In this document: positions 1 through 6,120 of the stretch, piece by piece
Layout of the letters: each line of letters starts with the position of its first letter
How positions within the stretch are numbered: position 1 is the stretch's first letter
Assembly (NCBI GenBank): GCA_011773575.1
Contig: WVXJ01000098.1
Location: 22,239-33,233 of the forward strand
From: Armatimonadota bacterium
Lineage (GTDB): Bacteria; Armatimonadota; Hebobacteria; Hebobacterales; WVXJ01
DNA length: 10,995 nucleotides
Reading direction: 5' to 3'
Made by a program: the position numbers and the translations under genes
The notes under the pieces: model-generated
The model's database searches: none
What the model was told of the DNA's origin: nothing
What the model saw: only the letters and a program-made list of their open reading frames with translations

Positions 1-488
1 GGATCGGAAGGATCGGCGAGAAGAATAATCTTGGTTGGACTGCGCCCTTTGAATCTCTCCAGATCGGGGACAAACTGATAAGGCGAACCGGTGCGGGAAT
101 TGTAGAGGTCGGCGAACCGTCTCAGTTTTGGATCATCACAGGCATATAGAACTTCGTCCAGGTAGTAATTCAGATGGAAGTGTTCCGCGCGCGCATAATC
201 AATCAACTTGTCGGCATATTGAGCGGGTAGAGGTATCTCCGTGAGGACTGCATCCCCGCGGCCCCGGCTGTCTCTCGCCATACCGCCATTGTAGGAGATA
301 ATAGGGCCGTCCAGTCCCAAAGAATCAGGATAGCGGCGAATGGAGTCACTCATCCGACCGGAAGCAAAGACGACATGCAGGCCCCGCGCCGCGGCCTCTT
401 GCAGTGCTGTTGCATCCTGGGAAGAAATCTGGTGGTCATCATTCAAGAGAGTGCGGTCTAAATCGAGTGCGAGTATGCGAAAATTCAT
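1..488 (-). CDS. HAD-family (Cof-type) phosphatase, N-terminal part
   Basis: The first 162 codons of a haloacid dehalogenase-superfamily hydrolase are visible; the rest lies beyond the left edge of the window. HAD motif I is seen as DLDRTLL at residues 9-15, with nucleophile Asp9 and acid/base Asp11, where most Cof-type enzymes have DLDGTLL. Motif II is the Ser in ASGR (residues 42-45). A SYNGG segment follows near residue 80, and the region after it reads like the start of the C2-type cap domain of the Cof/YbiV group. By family knowledge such enzymes remove phosphate from sugar phosphates, flavin nucleotides or similar small metabolites in the cytoplasm; the substrate cannot be read here. 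The ATG at 488 starts 26 nt after the nusG stop with no strong Shine-Dalgarno, so it is probably cotranscribed with nusG. Confidence 0.82.
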   Translation of the reverse strand, partial: MNFRILALDLDRTLLNDDHQISSQDATALQEAAARGLHVVFASGRMSDSIRRYPDSLGLDGPIISYNGGMARDSRGRGDAVLTEIPLPAQYADKLIDYARAEHFHLNYYLDEVLYACDDPKLRRFADLYNSRTGSPYQFVPDLERFKGRSPTKIILLADPSD

Positions 489-514
489 CGGAAGAGGTGT
501 GTCCCGTTGGGCCG

Positions 515-1045
515 TCAGTCTATCTTCTCAACATCTCCGAAGTTCAAATCAACCGGAGTCTCCCGGCCGAAGATGGAGACCAATACGCGAAGTTTCTCCT
601 TGGCAAGGTTGACCTCATCAATCGTGCCCTGGATACCGTCAAAAGGTTCGGAGATGATGCGGACCAAATCCCCCTTGTGCCAGGCGGCCTTGATGCGGGG
701 GGCGTCTGATCCCACGGTTTGCAGGAGGTTGTCTATCTCCGTCTGGCTGAGAGGGACCGGTTGACGGTTGGGCCCGATGAAGCCGGTCACCCCGGAGGTG
801 GACTGCACCAGGTGGCGGGTGGAGTCATCCAGGACCATCTCAACGAAGACATAGCCTGGATAAACCTTATGTCGGGTTATCTGGCGTTTGCCGCGTCGAG
901 TGCCTTTCAGCTCTTCTTCGCTAAGCACCAGCACCCGGCCGAAGCGGTTCTCCAAGCCGGCCGCGGCGGCTCTGCGCTGGATAGTGCGAGCCACCCTTTC
1001 TTCCTGGCCGGTGAATGCGTGAACCACATACCACTGCTTTTCCAT
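515..1045 (-). CDS. nusG: Transcription termination/antitermination protein NusG
   Basis: NusG binds RNA polymerase at the clamp, suppresses pausing, and couples transcription to Rho or to the ribosome through NusE. The protein begins MEKQWYVVHAFTGQE, the standard NGN-domain opening, followed by the conserved segment HKVYPGYVFVEM. The C-terminal KOW domain is seen in KGDLVRIISEPFDGIQGTID, ending in FGDVEKID. From the ATG at 1045 it is 176 aa, normal for the family. I prefer this start because GGGGGA lies 5 nt upstream. An in-frame GTG at 1060 overlaps the secE stop codon as GTGA and would add five residues (181 aa); it has no evident ribosome site. It is cotranscribed with secE. Downstream is a HAD phosphatase rather than rplK, which is unusual. 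Confidence 0.96.
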   Translation of the reverse strand: MEKQWYVVHAFTGQEERVARTIQRRAAAAGLENRFGRVLVLSEEELKGTRRGKRQITRHKVYPGYVFVEMVLDDSTRHLVQSTSGVTGFIGPNRQPVPLSQTEIDNLLQTVGSDAPRIKAAWHKGDLVRIISEPFDGIQGTIDEVNLAKEKLRVLVSIFGRETPVDLNFGDVEKID

Positions 1046-1056
1046 CTGATCCCCCG

Positions 1057-1266
1057 TCACCGCGTCTCAAACAGTCTGCGAGTAAAGAGCCCGAGCACCG
1101 TATCGAATACGAACAAACACAGGCCCACGAATATGACCGCGGCCAACACCACCATGGTGAAGTTCTTCACATCCTGCCTGGAAGGCCAGGAGACCTTCTT
1201 CAGTTCCTGCCAGGACTCGTTAAAGAAATTCACGATTTTGCTTCCAAACCTCGGCCTGCTTCTCAC
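1057..1266 (-). CDS. secE: Preprotein translocase subunit SecE
   Basis: SecE is the small essential membrane subunit that clamps SecY in the SecYEG channel. The 69-aa product is of the short, single-span type found in most bacteria outside the enterics. It has an amphipathic segment ending in the family hallmark ELKKVSWPSR (residues 21-30), then one transmembrane helix at about residues 37-57 and a short basic tail. The start is a GTG at 1266 preceded by GAAGG with a 5-nt gap. The stop codon touches or overlaps the nusG start region, a typical secE-nusG pairing, and tRNA-Trp lies upstream on the same strand. Confidence 0.95.
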   Translation of the reverse strand: MRSRPRFGSKIVNFFNESWQELKKVSWPSRQDVKNFTMVVLAAVIFVGLCLFVFDTVLGLFTRRLFETR

Positions 1267-1348
1267 TGGAACCTTCTCTTCAACCTATTGTTTGAGTATC
1301 GCCTGGGGATGAAACTTGCGCCGGTCCGCCAAGGAACAGGCGAAAAGA

Positions 1349-1424
1349 TGGCAGGCCCGGCCGGGTTCGAACCGACGACCACCGGTTTTGGAGACCGGCG
1401 CTCTTCCAGCTGAGCTACGGGCCT
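1349..1424 (-). tRNA. trnW: tRNA-Trp (anticodon CCA)
   Basis: A full cloverleaf folds on the minus strand. The 7-bp acceptor stem AGGCCCG/CGGGCCT is perfect. The D arm is GCTC/GAGC, the anticodon stem CCGGT/ACCGG holds loop CTCCAAA (anticodon CCA at 1389-1391), and the T arm is GTCGG-TTCGAAC-CCGGC with one GU pair. The discriminator base is G, as usual for bacterial tRNA-Trp, and the 3' CCA is encoded (1349-1351). It lies 17 nt after rpmG and upstream of secE. The rpmG/tRNA-Trp/secE/nusG order is common in bacteria and implies that the tRNA is processed out of the operon transcript. Confidence 0.97.
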
Positions 1425-1441
1425 GCACCCTTTTCACCGCG

Positions 1442-1636
1442 CTAGGACTTCCCGGCGCGAGCATTGATGGCCGTTTCCCGGTGCTGGGTATGGCTCTTGC
1501 ACCGGGGGCAATATTTCCTTATCTTCATACGATCAGGGTCATTGCGCTTGTTCTTTACGCTCAAGTAGTTGCGGCTGCGACAAGTGCCGCAGGCCCACCA
1601 GAAACCCCGATCTTGTGTTCTTCCAGCCCGTGGCAA
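1442..1636 (-). CDS. rpmG: 50S ribosomal protein L33 (zinc-ribbon form)
   Basis: L33 is a small protein of the large ribosomal subunit near the E site. The 64-aa product has the core signature RNYLSVKNKRNDPDRMKIRKYCPRC and two cysteine pairs, CGTC and CPRC. This is the zinc-binding (C+) version of the protein. The start is a TTG at 1636, chosen because AAGGAG lies 7 nt upstream and no ATG or GTG occurs in frame before the conserved core. The N-terminal extension of about 14 residues and the C-terminal tail are slightly longer than in common L33 proteins. It is the first gene of the rpmG-tRNA-Trp-secE-nusG unit, about 50 nt from its promoter. Confidence 0.93.
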   Translation of the reverse strand: MPRAGRTQDRGFWWACGTCRSRNYLSVKNKRNDPDRMKIRKYCPRCKSHTQHRETAINARAGKS

Positions 1637-1653
1637 CCCGGTTCTCCTTACCG

Positions 1654-1678
1654 GCCGACGGCTTGCATAGCAGTCGGC
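1654..1678 (-). promoter_or_regulatory. Leader stem-loop before rpmG
   Basis: In the rpmG 5' untranslated region the arms GCCGAC and GTCGGC form a perfect 6-bp stem around a 13-nt loop. It ends a few bases before the Shine-Dalgarno site. It could influence translation initiation or transcript stability; no function is demonstrated by the sequence. Confidence 0.35.
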
Positions 1679-1695
1679 GTTGAATTACCAATCCG

Positions 1696-1724
1696 AATCT
1701 ACCATACTCGCTAGCCGTGGTCAA
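1696..1724 (-). promoter_or_regulatory. Sigma70-type promoter for rpmG-trnW-secE-nusG
   Basis: On the minus strand, TTGACC (-35, 1719-1724) and TAGATT (-10, 1696-1701) are separated by exactly 17 nt. They match the consensus at 5/6 and 4/6 positions. Initiation is expected near 1689, giving a leader of about 50 nt before the rpmG TTG start. It sits in the gap between the end of the HU gene and rpmG, so this unit can be expressed independently of HU. Confidence 0.75.
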
Positions 1725-1792
1725 GAGCCCCTCAGGGCATCCACCGGCATACCTCCGAAGGAACCGAGTTGCCTGGTTGGCTCCGGCGGCGC

Positions 1793-2080
1793 TCAGCGAG
1801 AGCGGCCGGCGACCAAATCCTTCAATTCCTTGCCGGGTCGAAAGGCGGGCACCTTGGTGGCCGGTATGTTGATGATTTCAGCAGGGTTGCGAGGATTGCG
1901 TCCTGTGCGTCCTTTGCGCTTTCTTACTTCAAATGAACCGAAGCCGACAATCTGAACCTTATCACCTTTCTTGAGTGCCTTCTTGATACTGTCCAACACC
2001 GCCTCTACCGCGGCCGCGGCATCTTTCTTCTTCAGACTGGCCACTTGCACCACTTCTTCCACCAACTCTGGCTTGGTCAT
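1793..2080 (-). CDS. hup: HU-family DNA-binding protein
   Basis: This is a nucleoid-associated histone-like protein that bends and wraps DNA as a dimer. The 95-aa product is of standard HU length. It has the N-terminal helices (MTKPELVEEVVQVASLKKKD...), the family signature GFGSFEVRKRKGRTGRNP (residues 46-63) that starts the DNA-gripping arm, and the closing IPATKVPAFRPGKEL. The arm carries RNP at its tip as in typical HU. The start at 2080 is supported by AAAAGGAG 8 nt upstream; an in-frame upstream extension to 2140 is possible but has no such site and runs through a strong hairpin. The downstream gene unit has its own promoter. IHF subunits are an alternative within the same family, but the sequence reads as HU. 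Confidence 0.95.
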   Translation of the reverse strand: MTKPELVEEVVQVASLKKKDAAAAVEAVLDSIKKALKKGDKVQIVGFGSFEVRKRKGRTGRNPRNPAEIINIPATKVPAFRPGKELKDLVAGRSR

Positions 2081-2113
2081 CCTGCTTTCTCCTTTTTGTT
2101 GATTAATGAGAAT

Positions 2114-2148
2114 CTCGCCCGCTGGAGTTGGCTTCTCCACCGGGCGAG
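2114..2148 (-). promoter_or_regulatory. Strong leader hairpin upstream of the HU gene
   Basis: The arms CTCGCCCG and CGGGCGAG enclose, after one G-G mismatch, a second perfect stem TGGAG/CTCCA with a 7-nt loop. This gives 13 paired positions. The element ends 33 nt before the HU start codon and is not followed by a T-tract on the minus strand, so it does not look like a simple intrinsic terminator. A role in autoregulation, mRNA stability or protein binding is inference. Confidence 0.55.
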
Positions 2149-2213
2149 TAACTCTTTCTGCCTGGACGCGAAAACACCTTCTTCTCTAGTGGGAAAAACT
2201 TCAAATCGTCTCC

Positions 2214-2256
2214 GCAAGAAAAGCAACTGCCGGACCGTCTCAAAACGGCCCGACAG
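2214..2256 (-). terminator. Probable intrinsic terminator after exported paralog A
   Basis: On the minus strand CTGTCGGGCCG pairs with CGGTCCGGCAG (11 bp including two GU pairs) around an 8-nt loop, followed by the T-rich stretch TTGCTTTTCTTGC. It lies 26 nt after the stop of the gene ending at 2282. It is in the same place as the stronger terminator after the second paralog, with which it shares a 17-nt flank. Confidence 0.55.
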
Positions 2257-2281
2257 GCTAAAGCGAGATGTCAACCATCCC

Positions 2282-3121
2282 TCAGTAATCCCAGGGTTGG
2301 GTGGGGGCTCTTCCCGCGGCGGCTCCTGCTGCGCCGCCGAAGCGGTAGCATAGACCAAAGAAGACGTCGTCTTCATCCAGTCCAATTCCGCCCAAAGCGG
2401 CGTTGGTTGTGCCCACCTCCAGCCACAGAGGCTTAGTACCTCCTACAGGGTAGCGCAATACCGCGGCAAAGGGTGTATCTACATCGATGCCGCTCGCTCT
2501 CTTGCGATATTCCACCGCCAGAATGCTGCCGTTCTCACCGGTGAACTCAAGACCCACAAAAGGCCTCGACAGTTCCTCAGAGATCGGAGAGTCAAAGTTC
2601 ATCCATATCGCGCCCAGATGGGCCTTCGCACTTGCTACGCCGGCTCCACCGCCAAAGCCCAGACTCTTGCTGACCACAACGAAAATCGTCGTAACCCTGG
2701 CATCATCACCATTGTCTATCTTTCCGTAGGAGAGACCTATGGCTGCCGAAGCACTGTCTTTTTCCTCGTGCGCGATCATGTACTTACCGCCGACATTCCA
2801 CATCTTCAGATCTTCGCCTCCCGGATCGACCTTGACCTTGTTATACGCGGCCCAGACTTCAGCGTTCTCACCCACTCCCGCGACGGCGCGGATAGGCAGC
2901 ATCTCTGCTTCCCCGTACATCCCCAGCGAACCGCCCAAAGCCTTCGCTCCAATATCAACCTCTTGATAGTCCACAGCCAGATCCACCGCGCCTGCTGGCA
3001 CAACCTCCGCGGTGGGTAGAGTGACCAGGCCGGTGGCCCCGCCCAAAGTCGGATAGGCCCACCCGGCCGCTCCCCCCAAGCCCAGCATAACTGCAACCAG
3101 TACTGCCATGTAGACTCGCAT
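2282..3121 (-). CDS. Putative exported beta-barrel-like protein (paralog A)
   Basis: I do not recognise a named gene. The 279-aa product starts with a Sec signal peptide (MRVY, hydrophobic core AVLVAVMLGLGGAAG, cleavage likely after GWA near residue 22). The mature part begins YPTLGGATGLVTLPTAEVVP. This GxTGL...PTA motif recalls the N-terminus of YjbH-like and other exported barrel proteins in Gram-negative bacteria. The remainder alternates short polar and hydrophobic stretches typical of beta strands, ends a strand with FGLCYRF, then has a Gly/Ala-rich linker and the tail TQPWDY. An outer-membrane location is inference. The start at 3121 has AGGAGG 8 nt upstream; an in-frame extension to 3175 lacks support. 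It has its own promoter and terminator, and is about two-thirds identical by eye to the neighbour ending at 3401. Confidence 0.8.
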   Translation of the reverse strand: MRVYMAVLVAVMLGLGGAAGWAYPTLGGATGLVTLPTAEVVPAGAVDLAVDYQEVDIGAKALGGSLGMYGEAEMLPIRAVAGVGENAEVWAAYNKVKVDPGGEDLKMWNVGGKYMIAHEEKDSASAAIGLSYGKIDNGDDARVTTIFVVVSKSLGFGGGAGVASAKAHLGAIWMNFDSPISEELSRPFVGLEFTGENGSILAVEYRKRASGIDVDTPFAAVLRYPVGGTKPLWLEVGTTNAALGGIGLDEDDVFFGLCYRFGGAAGAAAGRAPTQPWDY

Positions 3122-3129
3122 CCGAGCTT

Positions 3130-3157
3130 CCTCCTGTTTAAGTTTCTTTGCTGAGAT
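3130..3157 (-). repeat. Duplicated leader box, copy A
   Basis: This 28-nt leader segment contains TCTCAGCAAAGAAAC and the ribosome site ACAGGAGG. It matches the segment at 4246-4273 at about 24 of 28 positions. It marks the 5' limit of a tandem duplication that includes untranslated sequence; it is not an independent mobile repeat. Confidence 0.7.
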
Positions 3158-3223
3158 CCATAGGTGTCGTTGCACAATAACGGCCTACAGCAAGAATACG
3201 TCATCGCTGGATTACTGAAGTGA

Positions 3224-3252
3224 ACCCTACCACGCCTGTATGGCGCGGTCAA
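3224..3252 (-). promoter_or_regulatory. Sigma70-type promoter for exported paralog A
   Basis: TTGACC (3247-3252) and TAGGGT (3224-3229) are spaced by 17 nt on the minus strand, about 100 nt before the start of the gene at 3121. The -35 is good and the -10 is moderate. With the terminator at 3337-3377 just upstream, it makes paralog A a separate transcription unit. Confidence 0.6.
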
Positions 3253-3336
3253 GAATGAGTTTAGTGCGTTTCTGCAATCTCCACAGCGATTCTACTCAGA
3301 ACCGCGAGATAATCCTGTATTAGGCAAACCAGGTAG

Positions 3337-3377
3337 AAAAAAAACAGCCTGCCCGCCACGAATCTTGGCGGGCAGGC
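3337..3377 (-). terminator. Intrinsic terminator after exported paralog B
   Basis: This is a textbook Rho-independent terminator. A perfect 12-bp GC-rich stem GCCTGCCCGCCA/TGGCGGGCAGGC closes a 7-nt loop and is followed, after TG, by eight T residues on the minus strand. It begins 24 nt after the stop codon at 3401. Confidence 0.93.
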
Positions 3378-3400
3378 AAAAGCGAGATGTCTCTTACCTC

Positions 3401-4237
3401 TTAGTAACCCCAAGGCTGTGTGCGAGCGCCTGTTCCGGCGGCTCCCGCTGCACCACCAAAGCGGTAGCACAGACCGTAGAAGATGTCGTTGTCATCCAAT
3501 CCAACGCCGGCCAGGGCAGCATTGGTTGTACCAACCTCCAGCCACAAGGGTGTGGCTCCGCCCACCGGGTAGCGCAATACCGCGGAGAATGGAGCGTCCT
3601 CGTCAATGTCGCTGTCGTCCATGCGGTATTCCACCGCCAGACTTGCGCCTCCTTCTCCGGTGAACTCAAGCCCCACGAAAGGCTCAATCAGGTCCTCGGA
3701 AATCGGGGAGTCGAAGTCCATCCACATCACGCCCAGATGGGCCTTTGCGCTTACCACGTCGGCTCCACCGCCCATGTTCAGGCTCTTGCTGGCCACGGCG
3801 AAGGCCGTCATGATATCCACATCATCACTGTTTTCTAGCCTTCCAAAGGAGGCGCCTATCGCCGCAGAGACGTTGTCTTCGGCCTCGTGGGCGATCATGT
3901 ACTTCACGCCCGCGTTCCATACCTTCAAGTCTGTGGAATCGAGGTCGGCGTCATTGTACGCGGCCCAGATTTCAATGTCATCTGCCACTCCCGCGACAAC
4001 GCGTATTGGCAGCATCTCCGCTTCCTCCTCGTACATCACCAGCGAAGAAGCCAAGGCCTTCGCTCCGACATCCACTTTCTGGTAGTCCACGGCCAGATCT
4101 ACCGCGCCCACTGGCACAACTTCCGCGGTAGGTACAGTGACCAGGCCGGTGGCCCCGCCCAGACTGGGGTAGGCCCAAGCGGCCGTTCCTCCCAAAGCCA
4201 ACACTACTGTAATCAGCACTACCATGTAAACTCGCAT
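3401..4237 (-). CDS. Putative exported beta-barrel-like protein (paralog B)
   Basis: This is a tandem paralog of the gene at 2282-3121, of unknown function. The 278-aa product has a signal peptide (MRVYMVVLITVVLALGGTAA, cleavage likely after AWA) and the same mature start YPSLGGATGLVTVPTAEVVP. Other shared blocks are AEMLPIR, WAAYN, KYMIAHE, SAKAHLG, DFDSPISE, PFVGLEFTGE, AVLRYPVGG and LWLEVGTTNAAL, with closing strand FYGLCYRF and tail TQPWGY. It is richer in Asp and Glu than copy A in the variable loops, for example NDADLDSTD. Such conserved strands with changing acidic loops fit a secreted or outer-membrane barrel, but that is inference. The ATG at 4237 follows AGGAGGG by 7 nt. A long leader with a hairpin precedes it and a strong terminator follows. 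Confidence 0.82.
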   Translation of the reverse strand: MRVYMVVLITVVLALGGTAAWAYPSLGGATGLVTVPTAEVVPVGAVDLAVDYQKVDVGAKALASSLVMYEEEAEMLPIRVVAGVADDIEIWAAYNDADLDSTDLKVWNAGVKYMIAHEAEDNVSAAIGASFGRLENSDDVDIMTAFAVASKSLNMGGGADVVSAKAHLGVMWMDFDSPISEDLIEPFVGLEFTGEGGASLAVEYRMDDSDIDEDAPFSAVLRYPVGGATPLWLEVGTTNAALAGVGLDDNDIFYGLCYRFGGAAGAAGTGARTQPWGY

Positions 4238-4245
4238 GCAAGTTC

Positions 4246-4273
4246 CCTCCTGTTACGGTTTCTTTGCTGAGAG
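4246..4273 (-). repeat. Duplicated leader box, copy B
   Basis: This is the partner of the 28-nt leader segment at 3130-3157, with about 24 identical positions including the Shine-Dalgarno site. The difference is concentrated in three or four bases between GAAAC and ACAGGAGG. Confidence 0.7.
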
Positions 4274-4309
4274 TCACAAGAGCCGCCGTCAAACGGCGGC
4301 GCGCGTGAC
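4273..4309 (-). promoter_or_regulatory. Leader hairpin of exported paralog B
   Basis: On the minus strand GCCGCCGT-TTG-ACGGCGGC is a perfect 8-bp stem with a 3-nt loop. It is nested inside a 5-bp outer stem GTCAC/GTGAC through a symmetrical 4x4 internal loop. It abuts the conserved leader box and lies 36 nt upstream of the ATG. No T-tract follows, so regulation of translation or mRNA stability is more likely than termination. Copy A has no equivalent. The rest of the 219-nt divergent gap holds no clear promoter that I can support. Confidence 0.55.
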
Positions 4310-4456
4310 GTGCCCCGTGCTATATGCATCTCCTCCTAACACATATACCATGCTATGACGCTTCCTTCTTCTACTTATATCATCCCGGAAAGCAAGAAAA
4401 CCCTACCATCCTTGTTCAAAAAGGAGAGTACATCAATCTTGACGAAGTAGAATTCC

Positions 4457-6028
4457 ATGTCCCTGCTCATTCGCAATCCAACAGTAGTGGATGGGACAGG
4501 TGCGCCCCCGCGACGCGCCGACCTGGCCGTGGAAGGTGATATTATTACCGCGGTTGGAAAAGTCTCCGGTTCCGCCAAACAAATAATTGATGCCTCCGGA
4601 CAGTTCGTCGCCCCAGGTTTCATTGACATACACTCCCATACCGACCATCTTCTTCTGGCCAACCCTCTGGCGGAGAGCAAACTCTTGCAGGGAGTCACCT
4701 GTGAAGTAGGAGGCAATTGCGGTGTTTCCGCCGCTCCCTTGGAGCGGGAGCACGAGCTCACCATGGCGGAAGCGCTGGCGCCGTATGGGGCGCAAGTTGA
4801 TTGGCAGGAACTGGATGAATTCCTCACGCGCCTGGACAAATGCCGCATCGGCCCAAATTTCGCAACCCTGGTTGGCCATGGGAACCTGCGAGGCCGCGCC
4901 CTGGGACATGAGAGCACAGAAGCGACCTTGGACGAAATGGACAAAATGAAAGAAGAGGCCCAGCGCGCGTTCCGGCAAGGAGCCTTCGGCATCTCTGCAG
5001 GCCTCGTCTATCCACCCGGGTGTTATGCCGATGCAGAAGAACTCACCGAGGTCGTCGGCACAGCCCGCGGGCATGGATTCTTCTCTCTCCATATGCGAGA
5101 CGAAGGCGCCCACCTGAGAGAATCTGTGGAGGAGGCCCTGCGAATCTGTCATCACAGCCGCGTCCCGCTCCACATCTCACACCACAAGGTCACCGGCGAG
5201 AAGAATTGGGGCCTCGTGAAAGACACCGTGGGGAAGATCGAGGAGGCGCGCCGAGCAGGCCTGGATGTCACCGCGGATATCTACCCTTATACAGCGACAA
5301 ACACAGACCTCTCCGTAGTGTTGCCGGACTGGGTAAAACAGGGCGGAATGAAAGCCATGCTTTCTCGCTTGGGGGATTCAACCGCACTGGAGAGAATCAA
5401 GCAGGACTGGGGTTCACGCGCAACAGATCCGGAGGAATGGGAGGGATATATTATATCCCGCACCTTTGACATGGAAAATAAGAGGAAGGGACTTGAGGGG
5501 ACACGCATAAGCGAGGTCTGCCAAGCTTGGCGTCAAACCCCGCTGGAGATAGTGGTCAGTCTGCTGAGGGCCGATGAGGGCCGCACAGAGATCATACGTT
5601 TTGGCATAAGTGAAGAGGATATCGAGACAGTTCTTCAGCAGCCGTGGACAATGGTGGGCTCAGATGCCGCGGCGAAGGACTTTAAAGAAGAATGGGGCCA
5701 TCCCCATCCGCGCGGTTTTGGCACTTTCCCCCGGGTGCTGGCGGAGTACGTCAGAGAAAGGGGGATTCTTGCATTACAGGAAGCCATCCGGAAGATGACC
5801 TCATTGCCCGCCTGGAGGCTGGGTCTCGCAGACAGGGGAAGGATTGCTCCGGGCTGCAAAGCCGATTTGGTGGTCTTTGATCTCAGCTCAATCGCTGATA
5901 AGGCCACTTATCAGCAGCCGCTTCAGGCCCCCCAGGGAATCACATGGGTAATTGTGAACGGCGTTGTGGTCGCCAGAGAAGGAAAACTGACCGGAGCAAG
6001 GCCCGGAATGGTACTAAGGGCTCAATAG
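4457..6028 (+). CDS. N-acyl-D-amino-acid deacylase (amidohydrolase superfamily)
   Basis: It probably hydrolyses N-acyl-D-amino acids to a D-amino acid and a carboxylic acid, in the cytoplasm, with bound zinc. The 523-aa product has the amidohydrolase N-terminal beta-sandwich strand (LLIRNPTVVDGTG), the metal motif HSHTD (His59, His61), GNCG with Cys88, His212 in SLHMRDEG, His242 in HISHHK, the DIYPYTA strand, Asp403 in VGSDAAAKD, and the closing ADLVVFD / VNGVVVAREG. The spacing of His59, His61, Cys88, His212 and His242 matches, by memory, that of the D-aminoacylase zinc ligands (67, 69, 96, 220, 250). An insertion of about 40 residues follows, giving the longer form of the family. The ATG is the first possible start, since a stop codon lies 6 nt upstream. 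Ribosome-site support is weak, with AAGGAGAG at 4421-4428 too distant. D-glutamate or dipeptide specificity cannot be decided. Confidence 0.88.
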   Translation: MSLLIRNPTVVDGTGAPPRRADLAVEGDIITAVGKVSGSAKQIIDASGQFVAPGFIDIHSHTDHLLLANPLAESKLLQGVTCEVGGNCGVSAAPLEREHELTMAEALAPYGAQVDWQELDEFLTRLDKCRIGPNFATLVGHGNLRGRALGHESTEATLDEMDKMKEEAQRAFRQGAFGISAGLVYPPGCYADAEELTEVVGTARGHGFFSLHMRDEGAHLRESVEEALRICHHSRVPLHISHHKVTGEKNWGLVKDTVGKIEEARRAGLDVTADIYPYTATNTDLSVVLPDWVKQGGMKAMLSRLGDSTALERIKQDWGSRATDPEEWEGYIISRTFDMENKRKGLEGTRISEVCQAWRQTPLEIVVSLLRADEGRTEIIRFGISEEDIETVLQQPWTMVGSDAAAKDFKEEWGHPHPRGFGTFPRVLAEYVRERGILALQEAIRKMTSLPAWRLGLADRGRIAPGCKADLVVFDLSSIADKATYQQPLQAPQGITWVIVNGVVVAREGKLTGARPGMVLRAQ

Positions 6029-6120
6029 AGGAGAATAATATCCGTCGGAATCGGGAATGTTCTCTTTGGGTGTAATTTCCTTCATCAGGCTCATTTATCA
6101 TACTAATACGGTGAAGACTG

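Noticed and set aside
719..1312. 197-codon open frame on the plus strand opposite nusG and secE
   Set aside because: It runs antisense to two clearly recognised genes, has no family resemblance or ribosome site, and follows from codon bias on the opposite strand.
2262..2275. TTGACA on the minus strand near the end of paralog A as an HU promoter
   Set aside because: No -10 element lies at 16-18 nt, and the following sequence is the terminator hairpin of paralog A.
3606..4085. 159-codon open frame on the plus strand opposite exported paralog B
   Set aside because: It is antisense to a gene with signal peptide, ribosome site and paralog. A similar short antisense frame exists opposite paralog A only because the coding strands are homologous.
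4433..5173. 246-codon minus-strand frame opposite the deacylase
   Set aside because: It overlaps a complete amidohydrolase with all catalytic motifs and has no recognisable domain.
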